Origin: Occultella aeris
GTDB lineage: Bacteria; Actinomycetota; Actinomycetes; Actinomycetales; Beutenbergiaceae
Direction: 5' to 3'
NCBI RefSeq assembly: GCF_902703175.1
Contig: NZ_CACRYJ010000046.1
Coordinates: forward strand, 62,001 to 126,000
Length of the DNA stretch: 64,000 bases
The position numbers and the translations under genes were made by a program. Under the pieces are notes generated by a model. The model saw only the letters and a list, made by a program, of their open reading frames with translations, was not told the DNA's origin and did no database searches. The first letter of the stretch is position 1, and every line of letters starts with the position of its first letter. Shown here piece after piece: positions 37,070-45,742 of this stretch.

Positions 37070-38605
37070 ATGGCGCAGGCGAGTCCCGAGCTCGACGTCC
37101 GCCCGGGGCCGCTGAGCCGGGACCTGCTCGCCGAGTTCGGTCCTTCGGCCGTGCTCGCGCTGCCGATCGCCCCGGCCCGGCCGGACGACGGCGAACTCCA
37201 GCCCCGAGCGGGCGTCGCGGACGCCGCGGCCGCCTACGAGGTGGACCTGTACGACCTCGCCGCTCGGTCCGGTTCCACCGGCGCCGCGGGCGAGGCGGTC
37301 GCTGTCACGCTGCCGGCGCTCACCGGTGCGCCGACACCCTGGCACGGACTGCCCGGTCGGATCGTGTTCGTCGGTGTGGGAGACGAGTCCGCCGTCGCCA
37401 TGCGCCGTGCCGGCGCCGCTGCCGCGAGGATCGTCGCGGGCACGCAGACCCTGGTCACCTCGCTCGCCGCGGATGGCGTCGACGACCAGGTGCGGCCGCT
37501 CGTGGAGGGGGTCCTGCTCGCCTCCTACCGGCCGCCCTGGACGGGGACCGGGACCGGGCCGAGCGCACCGGTGAACCGGGTCACCCTGGTCGGCGACGCC
37601 GATCCGGGCGAGGTGGCACAGGCGCAGATCGCCGCGGGCACCACCCTGCTCACCCGCACCCTTGCCGCCACCCCCTCGAACCTGAAGAACCCGCAGTGGC
37701 TCGCCGACCAGGTCCGCACGCTCGCCCGCGGCACCCGATCGGTCAAGGTCACCGTGCGGACCGAGGCCTGGCTGGCCAAGCAGGGCCTGAACGGCATCCT
37801 CGCCGTCGGGCGCGGCTCGGCCACCCCGCCCCGCCTGGTCACCGTCGACCACAACCCCGCCGGCGCGACCGGCGACCCGGTGGTCCTGGTCGGCAAGGGC
37901 ATCAGTTTCGACTCCGGTGGCATCTCCATCAAGCCGCGGGACGCGATGATCGCGATGAAGACGGACATGGCCGGCGCCGCGGCCGTGCTCGGTGCGGTGC
38001 TCGGCGCCGCCCGGGCCGAGCTGCCGGTCCGCGTGATCGGTGTCCTGCCGCTCGCCGAGAACGCGTTCTCCGGGGACTCCTACCGGCCCGGCGACGTGCT
38101 CCGCATGGTGGACGGCACCACGGTCGAGATCGGGAACACCGACGCCGAGGGGCGGATGGTGCTCGCGGATGCGATGGCCTGGGCGAGGCGTGAGTACGAG
38201 CCGAGGGTGCTCGTGGACATCGCCACCCTGACCGGCGCCGCCAGCCTCGGCCTCGGCAGACGGCACGGGGCGCTCTACGCCACCCGCGACGACCTGCGCG
38301 ACGCCCTCGTGGCCGCCGGGGACCGGGCTGGTGAGACGCTCTGGCCGATGCCGCTGGTGGAGGAGTATCGCCACGCCCTCGACTCGGCGATCGCGGACCT
38401 GTCCCACATCGGTACCGACCCGCATACGTCCGGCGGGTCGATCACGGCAGCGTTGTTCCTGCAGCACTTCGCCGGACAGACCCCGTGGGCGCACCTCGAC
38501 ATCGCCGGCCCGGCGCGCTCGGCCAAGGCCGAGCACGAGATCAGCGAGGGGGCCACCGGGTTCGGTGCCCGCCTGCTGTTCCGCTGGCTGCAGACCTTGT
38601 CCTGA
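37070..38605 (+). CDS. pepA: Leucyl aminopeptidase (M17)
   Basis: A 511-residue M17 metallopeptidase that removes N-terminal residues from peptides in the cytoplasm. Metal and catalytic residues are in GKGISFDSGGISIKP (Lys and Asp), KTDMAGAAAV and the signature NTDAEGRMVLADA; the Arg of that signature is the bicarbonate-binding residue. The N-terminal 160 residues form the variable regulatory domain. The start ATG follows the DUF3117 stop by eight bases. This is the full family length. Confidence 0.93.
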   Translation: MAQASPELDVRPGPLSRDLLAEFGPSAVLALPIAPARPDDGELQPRAGVADAAAAYEVDLYDLAARSGSTGAAGEAVAVTLPALTGAPTPWHGLPGRIVFVGVGDESAVAMRRAGAAAARIVAGTQTLVTSLAADGVDDQVRPLVEGVLLASYRPPWTGTGTGPSAPVNRVTLVGDADPGEVAQAQIAAGTTLLTRTLAATPSNLKNPQWLADQVRTLARGTRSVKVTVRTEAWLAKQGLNGILAVGRGSATPPRLVTVDHNPAGATGDPVVLVGKGISFDSGGISIKPRDAMIAMKTDMAGAAAVLGAVLGAARAELPVRVIGVLPLAENAFSGDSYRPGDVLRMVDGTTVEIGNTDAEGRMVLADAMAWARREYEPRVLVDIATLTGAASLGLGRRHGALYATRDDLRDALVAAGDRAGETLWPMPLVEEYRHALDSAIADLSHIGTDPHTSGGSITAALFLQHFAGQTPWAHLDIAGPARSAKAEHEISEGATGFGARLLFRWLQTLS

Positions 38606-38645
38606 CGACGGGTCCGATGCCGCCCGGCAGCGGGGACGCGCGCCC

Positions 38646-39278
38646 TCAGCGTTTGACGGCCACCAGGAGGCCGTCACCGCTGGGCAGCAGTGCCGGGATC
38701 AGCCGTTCGTCCTCGCGCAGGCGGCGGCCGAGCTCGCGCATCGCCACGGTCGCCTCGTCGCGTCGGGCCGGGTCGGCCACACGGTCGTGCCAGAGGGCGT
38801 CGGTGACGGCCAGCGACCCGCCGCTACGCAGCATCCGCACGGCCTGGTCGGCGTAGTCCCCTGCCTCGGTCGGCTCGGCGTCGATGAACACCAGGTCGTA
38901 GGCGGCGTCCGCCAGCCGGGGGAGCACGTCCAGGGCCCGGCCGGAGATCGGACGGGTGCGGGTCGCGCGGATCCCGGCAGCGGCGAAGGCCTCCTTCGCG
39001 GCCCGCTGGTGCTCGACCTCGACGTCAATGGTGGTCAGCACGCCATCGGGGTCCATCCCGTCCAGCAGCCACAGGCCGGACACCCCCGTGCCGGTACCGA
39101 TCTCGGCGACCGCGCGGGCATGGGATGCGGCCGCCAGCAGGCGCAGTGCGGCACCGGTTCCGGTGGACACCGCGGCGATGCCGAACTCCTCGGCGCGGGC
39201 GCGGGCTTCGGCGGCGGCCTCGGGTTCGGTGATGAAGTCTTCGGAGTAGGCCCAGCTCTGGGCCTTGTCGGCAGCGAT
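38646..39278 (-). CDS. O-methyltransferase with a probable ATC start codon
   Basis: A class I SAM-dependent O-methyltransferase, 210 residues if it starts at 39278. The SAM loop is VAEIGTGTGVSGLWLLDG, then DLVFIDAEP and the C-terminal LLPSGDGLLVAVKR of the family. The first ordinary start codon in frame (GTG at 39170) would remove the conserved N-terminal helix (DKAQSWAYSEDFITEPEA). No ATG, GTG, TTG or CTG exists between that GTG and an in-frame TAA upstream. At 39278 stands ATC, with gggagg six bases before it. So I take ATC as the initiation codon. The relative in M. tuberculosis, Rv1220c, also lies divergently from sigE. Confidence 0.85.
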   Translation of the reverse strand: MAADKAQSWAYSEDFITEPEAAAEARARAEEFGIAAVSTGTGAALRLLAAASHARAVAEIGTGTGVSGLWLLDGMDPDGVLTTIDVEVEHQRAAKEAFAAAGIRATRTRPISGRALDVLPRLADAAYDLVFIDAEPTEAGDYADQAVRMLRSGGSLAVTDALWHDRVADPARRDEATVAMRELGRRLREDERLIPALLPSGDGLLVAVKR

Positions 39279-39454
39279 GGTGGGCCTCCCGGTGGATGCG
39301 TGTCTAGGGACTGGATCGTATCGTTATCGCAGACGAGCGGGCGGGTCGCCATCCCGCTGGGACCGGGGAGCAGGGTGCTGGGGTCCCGGTCGGGCGTCGA
39401 TGTCACCATCGTGCACGTGACCGGCTCGGCGCCGACTCAGGAGGGAGGGGCCGG

Positions 39455-40195
39455 GTGTCCGAGGACCTCGACGCGCTCTGGGATTTCGAGGACCCCATCG
39501 GCAGTGCCGAGGTCTTCCGGGCCGCGATCGCGCGAGCCGGCGGTGCGGAGCGGGACGTGCTGACCACCCAGCTGGCCCGCGCACTCGGTCTGGCCGGCCG
39601 GTACGACGAGGCGGATCGGCTGCTCGAGTCGCTCGACGCCACGACCGGCGCCGCCGAAGCCGGTGCCGAGGTCGCCGTGCGGGTGGCGCTCGAACGTGGC
39701 CGGCTGCGCCGCAGTTCCGGTCGACCCGACCCGGAGCCGCTGCGGAGAGCAGCGGACCTGGCGCACACGGCGGGCCTGGAGGCACTCCGGATCGATGCGC
39801 TGCACATGCTGGCCCTCGTCGCCGAGACCCCGGCGGCGCAGGTGGTCGCGAACCGGGAGGCACTCGCCCTGGCGCGCACGGCGACCGACCCGCGGGCCCG
39901 GCGCTGGGAGGCGAGCCTGCTGAACAACCTGGGCTGTGCACTCGTCGACGCGGGTGATCCGGGCGCCGCTCTCGAGGTGTTCCGGCAGGCGCAGCAGCTC
40001 CGCCACGACGCCGGGCAGGGCCGCGAGGAGCAGATCGCGCGATGGATGGTCGCGTGGGCGTTGCGCCTCCTCGGCCGCCGGGCAGAGGCCCTAGCCATGC
40101 AGCGCACGCTCAAGGAGGACCTGGTCGCCGCGGGGATCGATGACGCGGACGTCGACGCCGAGATCGCTCTGCTGACGGATCGGCCCCCGTCCTGA
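39455..40195 (+). CDS. Tetratricopeptide-repeat protein
   Basis: A 246-residue cytoplasmic, all-helical protein. Repeats are seen as Ala/Leu-rich helix pairs, for example VLTTQLARALGLAGRYDEADRLL-like near residue 35, RRWEASLLNNLGCALVDAGD near 150 and ARWMVAWALRLLGRRAEALAM near 205; these match the TPR consensus. No enzymatic motif is visible. The GTG start follows gaggga and a short spacer. It sits between the O-methyltransferase and sigE, and could act as an adaptor in stress response, but this is only context. Confidence 0.75.
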   Translation: MSEDLDALWDFEDPIGSAEVFRAAIARAGGAERDVLTTQLARALGLAGRYDEADRLLESLDATTGAAEAGAEVAVRVALERGRLRRSSGRPDPEPLRRAADLAHTAGLEALRIDALHMLALVAETPAAQVVANREALALARTATDPRARRWEASLLNNLGCALVDAGDPGAALEVFRQAQQLRHDAGQGREEQIARWMVAWALRLLGRRAEALAMQRTLKEDLVAAGIDDADVDAEIALLTDRPPS

Positions 40196-40202
40196 CCGGG
40201 AC

Positions 40203-40228
40203 GGAACACGGCGGCGACCCCGTTCGTT
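40203..40228 (+). promoter_or_regulatory. ECF-type promoter upstream of sigE (putative autoregulation)
   Basis: GGAAC (40203-40207) is followed by 17 bases and CGTT (40225-40228); another CGTT directly precedes it. GGAAC with a 16-18 base spacer and a GTT-containing -10 is the consensus of SigE/SigH-type ECF factors. It lies about 45 bases before the sigE ATG in the only gap between the TPR gene and sigE, the place where an autoregulatory promoter is expected. A housekeeping-like TAGACT (40257-40262), nine bases before the ATG, may be a second start. Confidence 0.55.
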
Positions 40229-40271
40229 CTCCCAGGGAGTTCCCAGGTAGCGGACGTAGACTCGACGAATC

Positions 40272-40922
40272 ATGGAGGAGCAGCCGGTGGTGGCCCAGAC
40301 CGACGTCGCGGAGATGATCGGTGGGTCGACGCCGCCGGTAGCGGGCGAGTTGACGACCACCGGGCCGACCGAGCCGCTCTGGGAACCGCCCACCTGGGAA
40401 CGCGTGGTCCGCGAGAACTCCGACCGGGTCTACCGCCTCGCCTTCCGGCTCACCGGGAACCGAGCCGATGCCGAGGATCTCACCCAGGAGGTTTTCGTGC
40501 GGGTGTTCCGCTCGCTGCACTCCTACCAGCCCGGCACGTTCGAGGGCTGGCTGCACCGCATCACCACAAACCTGTTCCTGGACGGTCAGCGCCGCAAGAA
40601 GCGGATCCGATTCGACGCGCTCGGTCAGGCCGCCGAGTGGATCCCCGAGACCGGGGAACGCGGATCACCCGAGCGCGGCTACGAACACGAGAACCTCGAC
40701 CTGGACGTCCAGCGCGCGCTGGACGTCCTCAAGCCGCAGTACCGCGCGGCCGTGGTGCTGTGCGATATCGAGGGACTGTCCTACGAGGAGGTCGGCGCCA
40801 CCCTCGGCATCTCGATGGGCACGGTCCGGTCCCGGATCCACCGTGGCCGGGCCCAGCTGCGCAAGGAGCTCGCTCATCGCTCGCCGGAGGCCATGGCGGC
40901 TGCCCACGAGGAGGACCGGTGA
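40272..40922 (+). CDS. sigE: ECF RNA polymerase sigma factor SigE
   Basis: A 216-residue ECF sigma factor. Region 2 covers about residues 45-110 ([26 protein letters not shown] and [12 protein letters not shown]); region 4 covers 150-205 ([41 protein letters not shown]). A 40-residue polar N-terminal extension precedes region 2, as in mycobacterial SigE. The anti-sigma gene overlaps its end by four bases, then htrA and tatB follow; this is the same order as Rv1221-Rv1224. It should control envelope and heat-stress genes. Confidence 0.93.
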   Translation: MEEQPVVAQTDVAEMIGGSTPPVAGELTTTGPTEPLWEPPTWERVVRENSDRVYRLAFRLTGNRADAEDLTQEVFVRVFRSLHSYQPGTFEGWLHRITTNLFLDGQRRKKRIRFDALGQAAEWIPETGERGSPERGYEHENLDLDVQRALDVLKPQYRAAVVLCDIEGLSYEEVGATLGISMGTVRSRIHRGRAQLRKELAHRSPEAMAAAHEEDR

Positions 40923-41809
40923 GCCATCTCGGACCGCTGATCTCCCCGCTCATCGATGGCCAGCTGCCGGCGGCCAAGGCCGAGCGTGCCATGGCCCACG
41001 TGGCCGCCTGCGCGCAGTGCCGCGCCGAGGTCGCCGAGGAACGCGCCTGGCGTTCGGCGGCCAGGTCCGCCGGCGACGCCCGCCCGAGCGAGGACCTGAC
41101 CGCCCGTCTGCTCGCCCTGCAGATCCCCGGCCAGAGTCCCGGCCCGGTCGGGCCCAAGCTCGACATCCCGCCCCTGACGGCGTCGGCACGGCGCCCCACC
41201 GGGACTCCTCATCCGCTCCGGACCAGGGTGCTGACGGGCGCGGTCGCCTCGCTCGGGGTCTTCGCCCTCGCCCTGTTCGTGCTCGGAGAGCAACCGCGCC
41301 GGGTCGATGACCTCGCCCCGCTCATGGACGCCGGCGGCGCCCTGTCCGGCGCTACGAACGGCCCCGCGCCGGCCGCTGCCCAGGCGAGCGACGATCGGTC
41401 CCGGACCGACTGGATCATCGAGTCCGGCTGGGCCGCGCCGGACGAACTCCCCGCGGGCATGGTCATCCAGGCCGTGGGACTGTTGCCGCCGGCACCCGAG
41501 ACCGGCGAGATCCTCCAGGTCACCATCGGCACGCCCGGGTCCGGGCAGCAGGTCATGGTCCTGGAACAGCACGGCGTGCTCGACCCGGCGATGCTCGCCC
41601 CGCTGGAGCCGACCCGGGTCGGCGAGCACACCGTCTACCTCGTCTCCGGCGAGTGGTGGGTCGTGCAGTGCGAGGACTCCGTCGTCGTCGTCAGTTCCGG
41701 TACCGACCCGGACGCCGCACACGAGTTCATCGAACACCTGCCGGCGGGCGGCGGCACGGTCGTCGACCGGCTGACCACGACTCTGTCCGACCTGATCCCC
41801 ACGTTCTGA
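40919..41809 (+). CDS. rseA: Anti-sigma factor with zinc-finger (ZAS) motif
   Basis: A 296-residue membrane-anchored anti-sigma factor. The zinc-type motif HxxxCxxC is complete (His27, Cys31, Cys34, in AHVAACAQC). One membrane segment lies at about 104-122, so the N-terminal sigma-binding domain is cytoplasmic and the 170-residue C-terminal part is outside. The GTG start overlaps the sigE stop. It should hold SigE inactive until stress, and be released by proteolysis or redox change of the ZAS motif. The outer domain is longer than in the mycobacterial RseA (about 150 residues in total). Confidence 0.88.
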   Translation: MSHLGPLISPLIDGQLPAAKAERAMAHVAACAQCRAEVAEERAWRSAARSAGDARPSEDLTARLLALQIPGQSPGPVGPKLDIPPLTASARRPTGTPHPLRTRVLTGAVASLGVFALALFVLGEQPRRVDDLAPLMDAGGALSGATNGPAPAAAQASDDRSRTDWIIESGWAAPDELPAGMVIQAVGLLPPAPETGEILQVTIGTPGSGQQVMVLEQHGVLDPAMLAPLEPTRVGEHTVYLVSGEWWVVQCEDSVVVVSSGTDPDAAHEFIEHLPAGGGTVVDRLTTTLSDLIPTF

Positions 41810-41885
41810 CCGGCGCGTGAGGGCTGTGGGCGACCTGCGAGCCGGCACCCACCGGTGGCAGGTCCCGAGTTGACCGCGGGCACGT

Positions 41886-41891
41886 CACAAT
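41886..41891 (+). promoter_or_regulatory. -10-like CACAAT before htrA
   Basis: CACAAT ends seven bases before the ATG at 41899, the same hexamer and spacing as before lpdA. This supports an own leaderless promoter for htrA and the second of two in-frame ATG codons as the start. Confidence 0.45.
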
Positions 41892-41898
41892 GGATCAC

Positions 41899-43461
41899 AT
41901 GAGCACACCCGGCGAGGGGACCGGCGCCCCCGGCGAGCCCCGCCCGCGTACGGCGTCGGACGCCGCCTGGGCACCGACCTCGGCCGCCCCGCACAACCCA
42001 GCCACGGCGAATCCGAATCCGGGTGTCCCGACGAACCCGCCCGCCTCGCCGCCGAACCCTGTCGCTCCCACGAATCCGGGCGCAGCGACCACGGGTGCCC
42101 TGCCACCCCCGCCTGCGGCGGCGCCCGGCTCGGGAATCCCACACACACCGCCCGCGGCGCCGCCGGCGGCGTGGTCCTCGCCGAACCTGGCCGGCTACGC
42201 CGCGCCCGGCCCCCGCGCGGAGCCGAGCCCGCCGAACCGGGCCGGGCACCCGCCGTCGGGCTTCGGGCAGCAGGGCGCCGGCGCGGGTCCCGGATTGACC
42301 GGCCCCCACCAGGCGGGCCTGCCGCCTGCCACGGATACCGCCGCGCGGCCGCGGCCCCGTCGTCGGGGCGTTCCGGCGGGCGTGGTCGCGCTCCTGATGG
42401 CCCTGTGCCTGCTGCTGGGGATCCTCGGCGGGATCGTCGGCGGGCGGGCACTGTTCCCGGACCGTTCGACGGGCTCGGGAATGCCGACCTCGGACGTTGC
42501 CACGGGTTCCGGTGGGTCGGCCGGCGGCGACATGAACCCCGACTCGGTGGCCGGCATCGCCGCACGCGTCCTGCCCAGCACCGTCTACATCGAGGTGCGC
42601 ACCGGCGCGGGTGGGAGCACCGGCAGCGGGTTCGTACTCCGTGAGGACGGATACGTGGTCACCAACGCGCACGTGATCGCCGCCGCGAACAACGGGGCCG
42701 GCCAGGTCATCGTCATCTTCCCCGACGGGTCACAGGAAGAGGCCGAGATCATCGGATCGACGTCCGACTACGACCTCGCCGTGCTGCGGGTGGACCGCGA
42801 TGACCTGACCCCACTCGTGCTCGGGGACTCCGACGCCGTCGTGGTCGGTGAGCCCGTCGTCGCGATCGGCGCCCCGCTCGGCCTGGAGGGCACGGTCACG
42901 GCCGGCATCGTGAGCGCACTGGACCGCCCGGTCAGTGTGGCCGGGGGCAGCGAACGTAGTTTCATCAATGCGATCCAGACCGACGCCGCGATCAACCCCG
43001 GCAACTCCGGCGGACCGCTCGTGAACGCCGCCGGTGAGGTGATCGGCGTGAACACGGCGATCGCGACCGACGAACAGGCCGGTGCGATCGGCCTCGGCTT
43101 CGCGATTCCGAGCGTGCAGGTGCGCCGCACCGCCGAACAGATCATCGAGACCGGGCGGGCCACCTACCCGATCATCGGGGCGACACTCACCGGTGACTAC
43201 ACCGGCGAGGGCGTGCAGATCGTGCCCACCGACGAGGCCGACGGCGTGGACCCGGTCACCCCCGGCGGTCCCGCCGAGGAGGCCGGACTGCAGGCCGGCG
43301 ACGTGATCGTCGCCATCGACGGCGAGCCGGTGACGACCGCCGACGAGCTCATCGTGAAGATCCGGTCCCACGCCCCGGGGGACGTCATCACGCTGACACT
43401 CCTGGAGGACGGCGGGGAGCGGGAGATCGAGGTAACCCTCGGCGAACGGGAGAGTGAGTAG
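41899..43461 (+). CDS. htrA: HtrA-family serine protease with PDZ domain
   Basis: A 520-residue membrane-bound protease and chaperone. Residues 1-155 are a Pro/Ala/Asn-rich, disordered cytoplasmic part. One membrane segment lies at 161-181. The trypsin-like domain has the full triad: His258 in TNAHVI, Asp292 in SDYDLAVL, Ser370 in NPGNSGGPL. A single PDZ domain covers about 425-510 (GGPAEEAGLQAGDVIVAIDGEP). It acts on misfolded envelope proteins. Position after sigE and its anti-sigma matches the SigE stress module. An in-frame ATG at 41890 would add three residues, but it overlaps the -10-like hexamer. Confidence 0.93.
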   Translation: MSTPGEGTGAPGEPRPRTASDAAWAPTSAAPHNPATANPNPGVPTNPPASPPNPVAPTNPGAATTGALPPPPAAAPGSGIPHTPPAAPPAAWSSPNLAGYAAPGPRAEPSPPNRAGHPPSGFGQQGAGAGPGLTGPHQAGLPPATDTAARPRPRRRGVPAGVVALLMALCLLLGILGGIVGGRALFPDRSTGSGMPTSDVATGSGGSAGGDMNPDSVAGIAARVLPSTVYIEVRTGAGGSTGSGFVLREDGYVVTNAHVIAAANNGAGQVIVIFPDGSQEEAEIIGSTSDYDLAVLRVDRDDLTPLVLGDSDAVVVGEPVVAIGAPLGLEGTVTAGIVSALDRPVSVAGGSERSFINAIQTDAAINPGNSGGPLVNAAGEVIGVNTAIATDEQAGAIGLGFAIPSVQVRRTAEQIIETGRATYPIIGATLTGDYTGEGVQIVPTDEADGVDPVTPGGPAEEAGLQAGDVIVAIDGEPVTTADELIVKIRSHAPGDVITLTLLEDGGEREIEVTLGERESE

Positions 43462-43468
43462 TGACAGG

Positions 43469-43474
43469 TAGCAT
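43469..43474 (+). promoter_or_regulatory. -10-like TAGCAT before tatB
   Basis: TAGCAT lies between htrA and tatB and ends six bases before the GTG start. No ribosome-binding site is seen in the six-base spacer. Leaderless-type layout. Confidence 0.45.
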
Positions 43475-43480
43475 GGGCTC

Positions 43481-43927
43481 GTGAACACGGAGGAGATCCT
43501 CATCCTCATCGTCATCGCCGCGGTGATCATCGGCCCCGAGCGACTGCCGAGCTATGCCGAACAGCTGGGCCGCCTCGTGCGCCAGTTGAAGCAGATGGCG
43601 ACCGGTGCGACCCAGATGGTCAAGGAGGAGCTCGGCCCGGAGTTGGGCGACATCGACCTGACCAAGCTCGACCCGCGCAAGTACGACCCTCGCCGGATCG
43701 TGCGGGATGCCCTGCTCGACGACACCCCGTTCTCGAGCAAGCCGGCCAAGCCGAAGCCGGCCCGGACCACCACGGCCGCGGGCACCGTGGCGGCCGCGAC
43801 GGGCACGGCAGCAGCAGTGGCGACTGCCTCGATGGTGGCAACGGCCTCAGGTTCGGACGGGGTCACCGACGACGCCCTGGTCGGCGCGGCGATGCTGGCA
43901 ACGCCGTTCGACGACGAGGCCACCTGA
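43481..43927 (+). CDS. tatB: Sec-independent translocase subunit TatB
   Basis: A 148-residue single-pass membrane protein of the twin-arginine translocase. The N-terminal segment (EEILILIVIAAVIIGPERLP) has the typical Gly-Pro-Glu-Arg turn of TatA/B, followed by an amphipathic helix (YAEQLGRLVRQLKQMATGA) and a charged then Ala/Thr-rich tail. TatB, rather than TatA, is assigned from its length and its place after htrA, as in M. tuberculosis Rv1224. It recognises folded export substrates with TatC. Confidence 0.9.
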   Translation: MNTEEILILIVIAAVIIGPERLPSYAEQLGRLVRQLKQMATGATQMVKEELGPELGDIDLTKLDPRKYDPRRIVRDALLDDTPFSSKPAKPKPARTTTAAGTVAAATGTAAAVATASMVATASGSDGVTDDALVGAAMLATPFDDEAT

Positions 43928-43980
43928 CCTTCGCCGACCCGTCCCGCTGAGCGGGTCCGGTCCCGCGGTGGAACGAGCGG

Positions 43981-45165
43981 TCAGCCGACCGGCGAGATGG
44001 CCAGTTTGCGACCGGCCAGGCCGCGGGAGCGATGCCCGAGGGTACGCGCGATGTCGCGCAGCACGTCCGCCGCGGGGGAGTCGGTGGCGGTGCGCACCGA
44101 GGGCTGACCGCTGTCCCCGCCCTCGCGCAGAGACACCTCGAGCGGGATCTGGCCGAGCAGCGGCACGTCGGTCTCGAGCGTCTTGCCGAGCTCATCGGCG
44201 ACGCGCTGCCCTCCGCCGGCCCCGAAGATCTCCAGGCGGGAGCCGTCGCTCTGCTCCAACCAGGACATGTTCTCGATCACGCCGACCACCTTCTGCGAGG
44301 TCGCCTGCGCCATCGAGCCAGCCCGCTCGGCGACCTCGGCGGCCGCGAGCTGCGGGGTGGTGACCACGAGCAGCTCCGCGTTCGGCAGCAGTTGGGCCAC
44401 CGAGATCGCGATGTCGCCGGTGCCCGGCGGCAGGTCCAGCAGCAGCACGTCCAGGTCGCCCCAGAACACGTCCGCGAGGAACTGCTGCAGGGCTCGGTGC
44501 AGCATCGGGCCACGCCACACAACCGGTCGACCGGGCTGGGTGAACATGCCGATCGAGATGACCTTCACGTCCCCGGCGACCGGAGGCAGGATCATGTCGT
44601 CGACCTTCGTGGGTGGGTGCTCGACGCCGAGCATCCGGGGGATCGAGAAGCCGTACACGTCCGCGTCCAGGACGCCCACCTTGAGGCCGTCGGCGGCCAT
44701 CGCCGCAGCCAGGTTCGCCGTCACGGTGGACTTGCCGACACCGCCCTTGCCGGAGGCGACGGCGTACACGCGGGTGAGGTTGTCCGGCTGGGAGAACGGG
44801 ATGACCGGCTCCGCGACGCCGCCCCGCAGCTTCATGCGCAGGGCGGTGCGTTCGTCGTCGGTCATCACGGTCATGTCAACGACGACGCGGGCGACGCCGC
44901 CGACCTTCTCGACGGCGGCGGTGACGTCGGAGATGATCGTGTCCCGCAGCGGGCAGCCGGAGGTGGTCAGGGCGATCCCGACGGTCACCACGGCGCCATC
45001 GCCGCCTGCGTCGATCGCGACGCCGCGGACCATGTCCAGGTCCGTGATGGGCCGGCGGATCTCGGGGTCGAGGACCGTCTTCAGTGCCTCGTGGACACGT
45101 TCCTCGGTGGGTGCCGCGGCGGTAGGAGAACTGGCGGACGGGGCCGGGGAGGGTGACGCTGACAT
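43981..45165 (-). CDS. mrp: Mrp/NBP35-family P-loop ATPase (ApbC-like)
   Basis: A 394-residue protein with an N-terminal MIP18/DUF59 domain (about 20-110; Cys71 in TSGCPLRDTI) and a deviant-Walker MRP ATPase domain with GKGGVGKS at 139-146. The family acts as a carrier of Fe-S clusters. The Cys-x-x-Cys that binds the cluster in most Mrp proteins, just after NMSWL, is replaced by a stretch without cysteine (LEQSDGSRLEIFGAGG). So the ATPase part may work without that site. TAGACT on the minus strand ends six bases before the ATG. A Mrp protein follows the sigE cluster in M. tuberculosis too (Rv1229c). Confidence 0.9.
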   Translation of the reverse strand: MSASPSPAPSASSPTAAAPTEERVHEALKTVLDPEIRRPITDLDMVRGVAIDAGGDGAVVTVGIALTTSGCPLRDTIISDVTAAVEKVGGVARVVVDMTVMTDDERTALRMKLRGGVAEPVIPFSQPDNLTRVYAVASGKGGVGKSTVTANLAAAMAADGLKVGVLDADVYGFSIPRMLGVEHPPTKVDDMILPPVAGDVKVISIGMFTQPGRPVVWRGPMLHRALQQFLADVFWGDLDVLLLDLPPGTGDIAISVAQLLPNAELLVVTTPQLAAAEVAERAGSMAQATSQKVVGVIENMSWLEQSDGSRLEIFGAGGGQRVADELGKTLETDVPLLGQIPLEVSLREGGDSGQPSVRTATDSPAADVLRDIARTLGHRSRGLAGRKLAISPVG

Positions 45166-45171
45166 GCTTCG

Positions 45172-45177
45172 AGTCTA
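45172..45177 (-). promoter_or_regulatory. -10-like TAGACT before mrp
   Basis: On the minus strand TAGACT is followed by cgaagc and the mrp ATG. No ribosome-binding site precedes the ATG. The hexamer is identical to the one before deoC. Confidence 0.5.
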
Positions 45178-45229
45178 AGCCCGCCCCACGGGTTCCCGGC
45201 CCGGCCCTGCGGCAGGTGTGAGCGGCCTC

Positions 45230-45742
45230 TCAGCCCTTCTCCTCGGCGGCCTCATCGGACCGCTCGGCCTGGAGGTCCTCGAGCAGCGAGCGCAGCTCGC
45301 CCCGGACGAAGTCCCGGGTCGCCACGTCGTTCAGGGCCATCCGCAGCGCGGCCATCTCCCGGGCCAGGTACTCGGTGTCGGCGAGGTTGCGCTCGGCGCG
45401 GCGCCGGTCCTGCTCGGCCGAGACCCGGTCCCGGTCCGTCTGGCGGTCCTGGGCGAGCAGGATCAGCGGGGCCGAGTAGGAGGCCTGCAGCGACAGCATC
45501 AGCGTGAGCAGCGTGAAGTTCAGGGCCCGGGGGTCGAACTGCAGGTGCTCCGGAGCCAGGGTGTTCCAGGCCAGCCACGCGAAGCAGAAGACCGTCATGT
45601 ACAGCAGGAACCGAGGGGTCCCCATGAACATGGCGATCGCTTCGGCCACCTTCCCGAAGGTGTCCTTGTCCCGTTCACCACGGCGGGGCAACCAGCGGCG
45701 CCGGGCGGACAGGGGGGTGTCCAGGCCGTCGTCGTCAGCCAT
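45230..45742 (-). CDS. DUF1003 membrane protein
   Basis: A 170-residue protein with two membrane segments (FLLYMTVFCFAWLAWNTL and FTLLTLMLSLQASYSAPLILL), the pattern of DUF1003. The rest is charged; the region after the second segment, RDRVSAEQDRRRAERNLADTEY, is likely a coiled coil. The function is unknown. Its start overlaps the upstream MgtE_N/CBS gene by eight bases, so both are made together, as often in Actinobacteria. Confidence 0.87.
   Translation of the reverse strand: MADDDGLDTPLSARRRWLPRRGERDKDTFGKVAEAIAMFMGTPRFLLYMTVFCFAWLAWNTLAPEHLQFDPRALNFTLLTLMLSLQASYSAPLILLAQDRQTDRDRVSAEQDRRRAERNLADTEYLAREMAALRMALNDVATRDFVRGELRSLLEDLQAERSDEAAEEKG

Noticed and set aside
36269-38677. 802-codon minus-strand open frame opposite the LOG gene and pepA
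   Set aside because: Low-complexity shadow of the plus-strand genes, no start with ribosome site, no recognisable domain.
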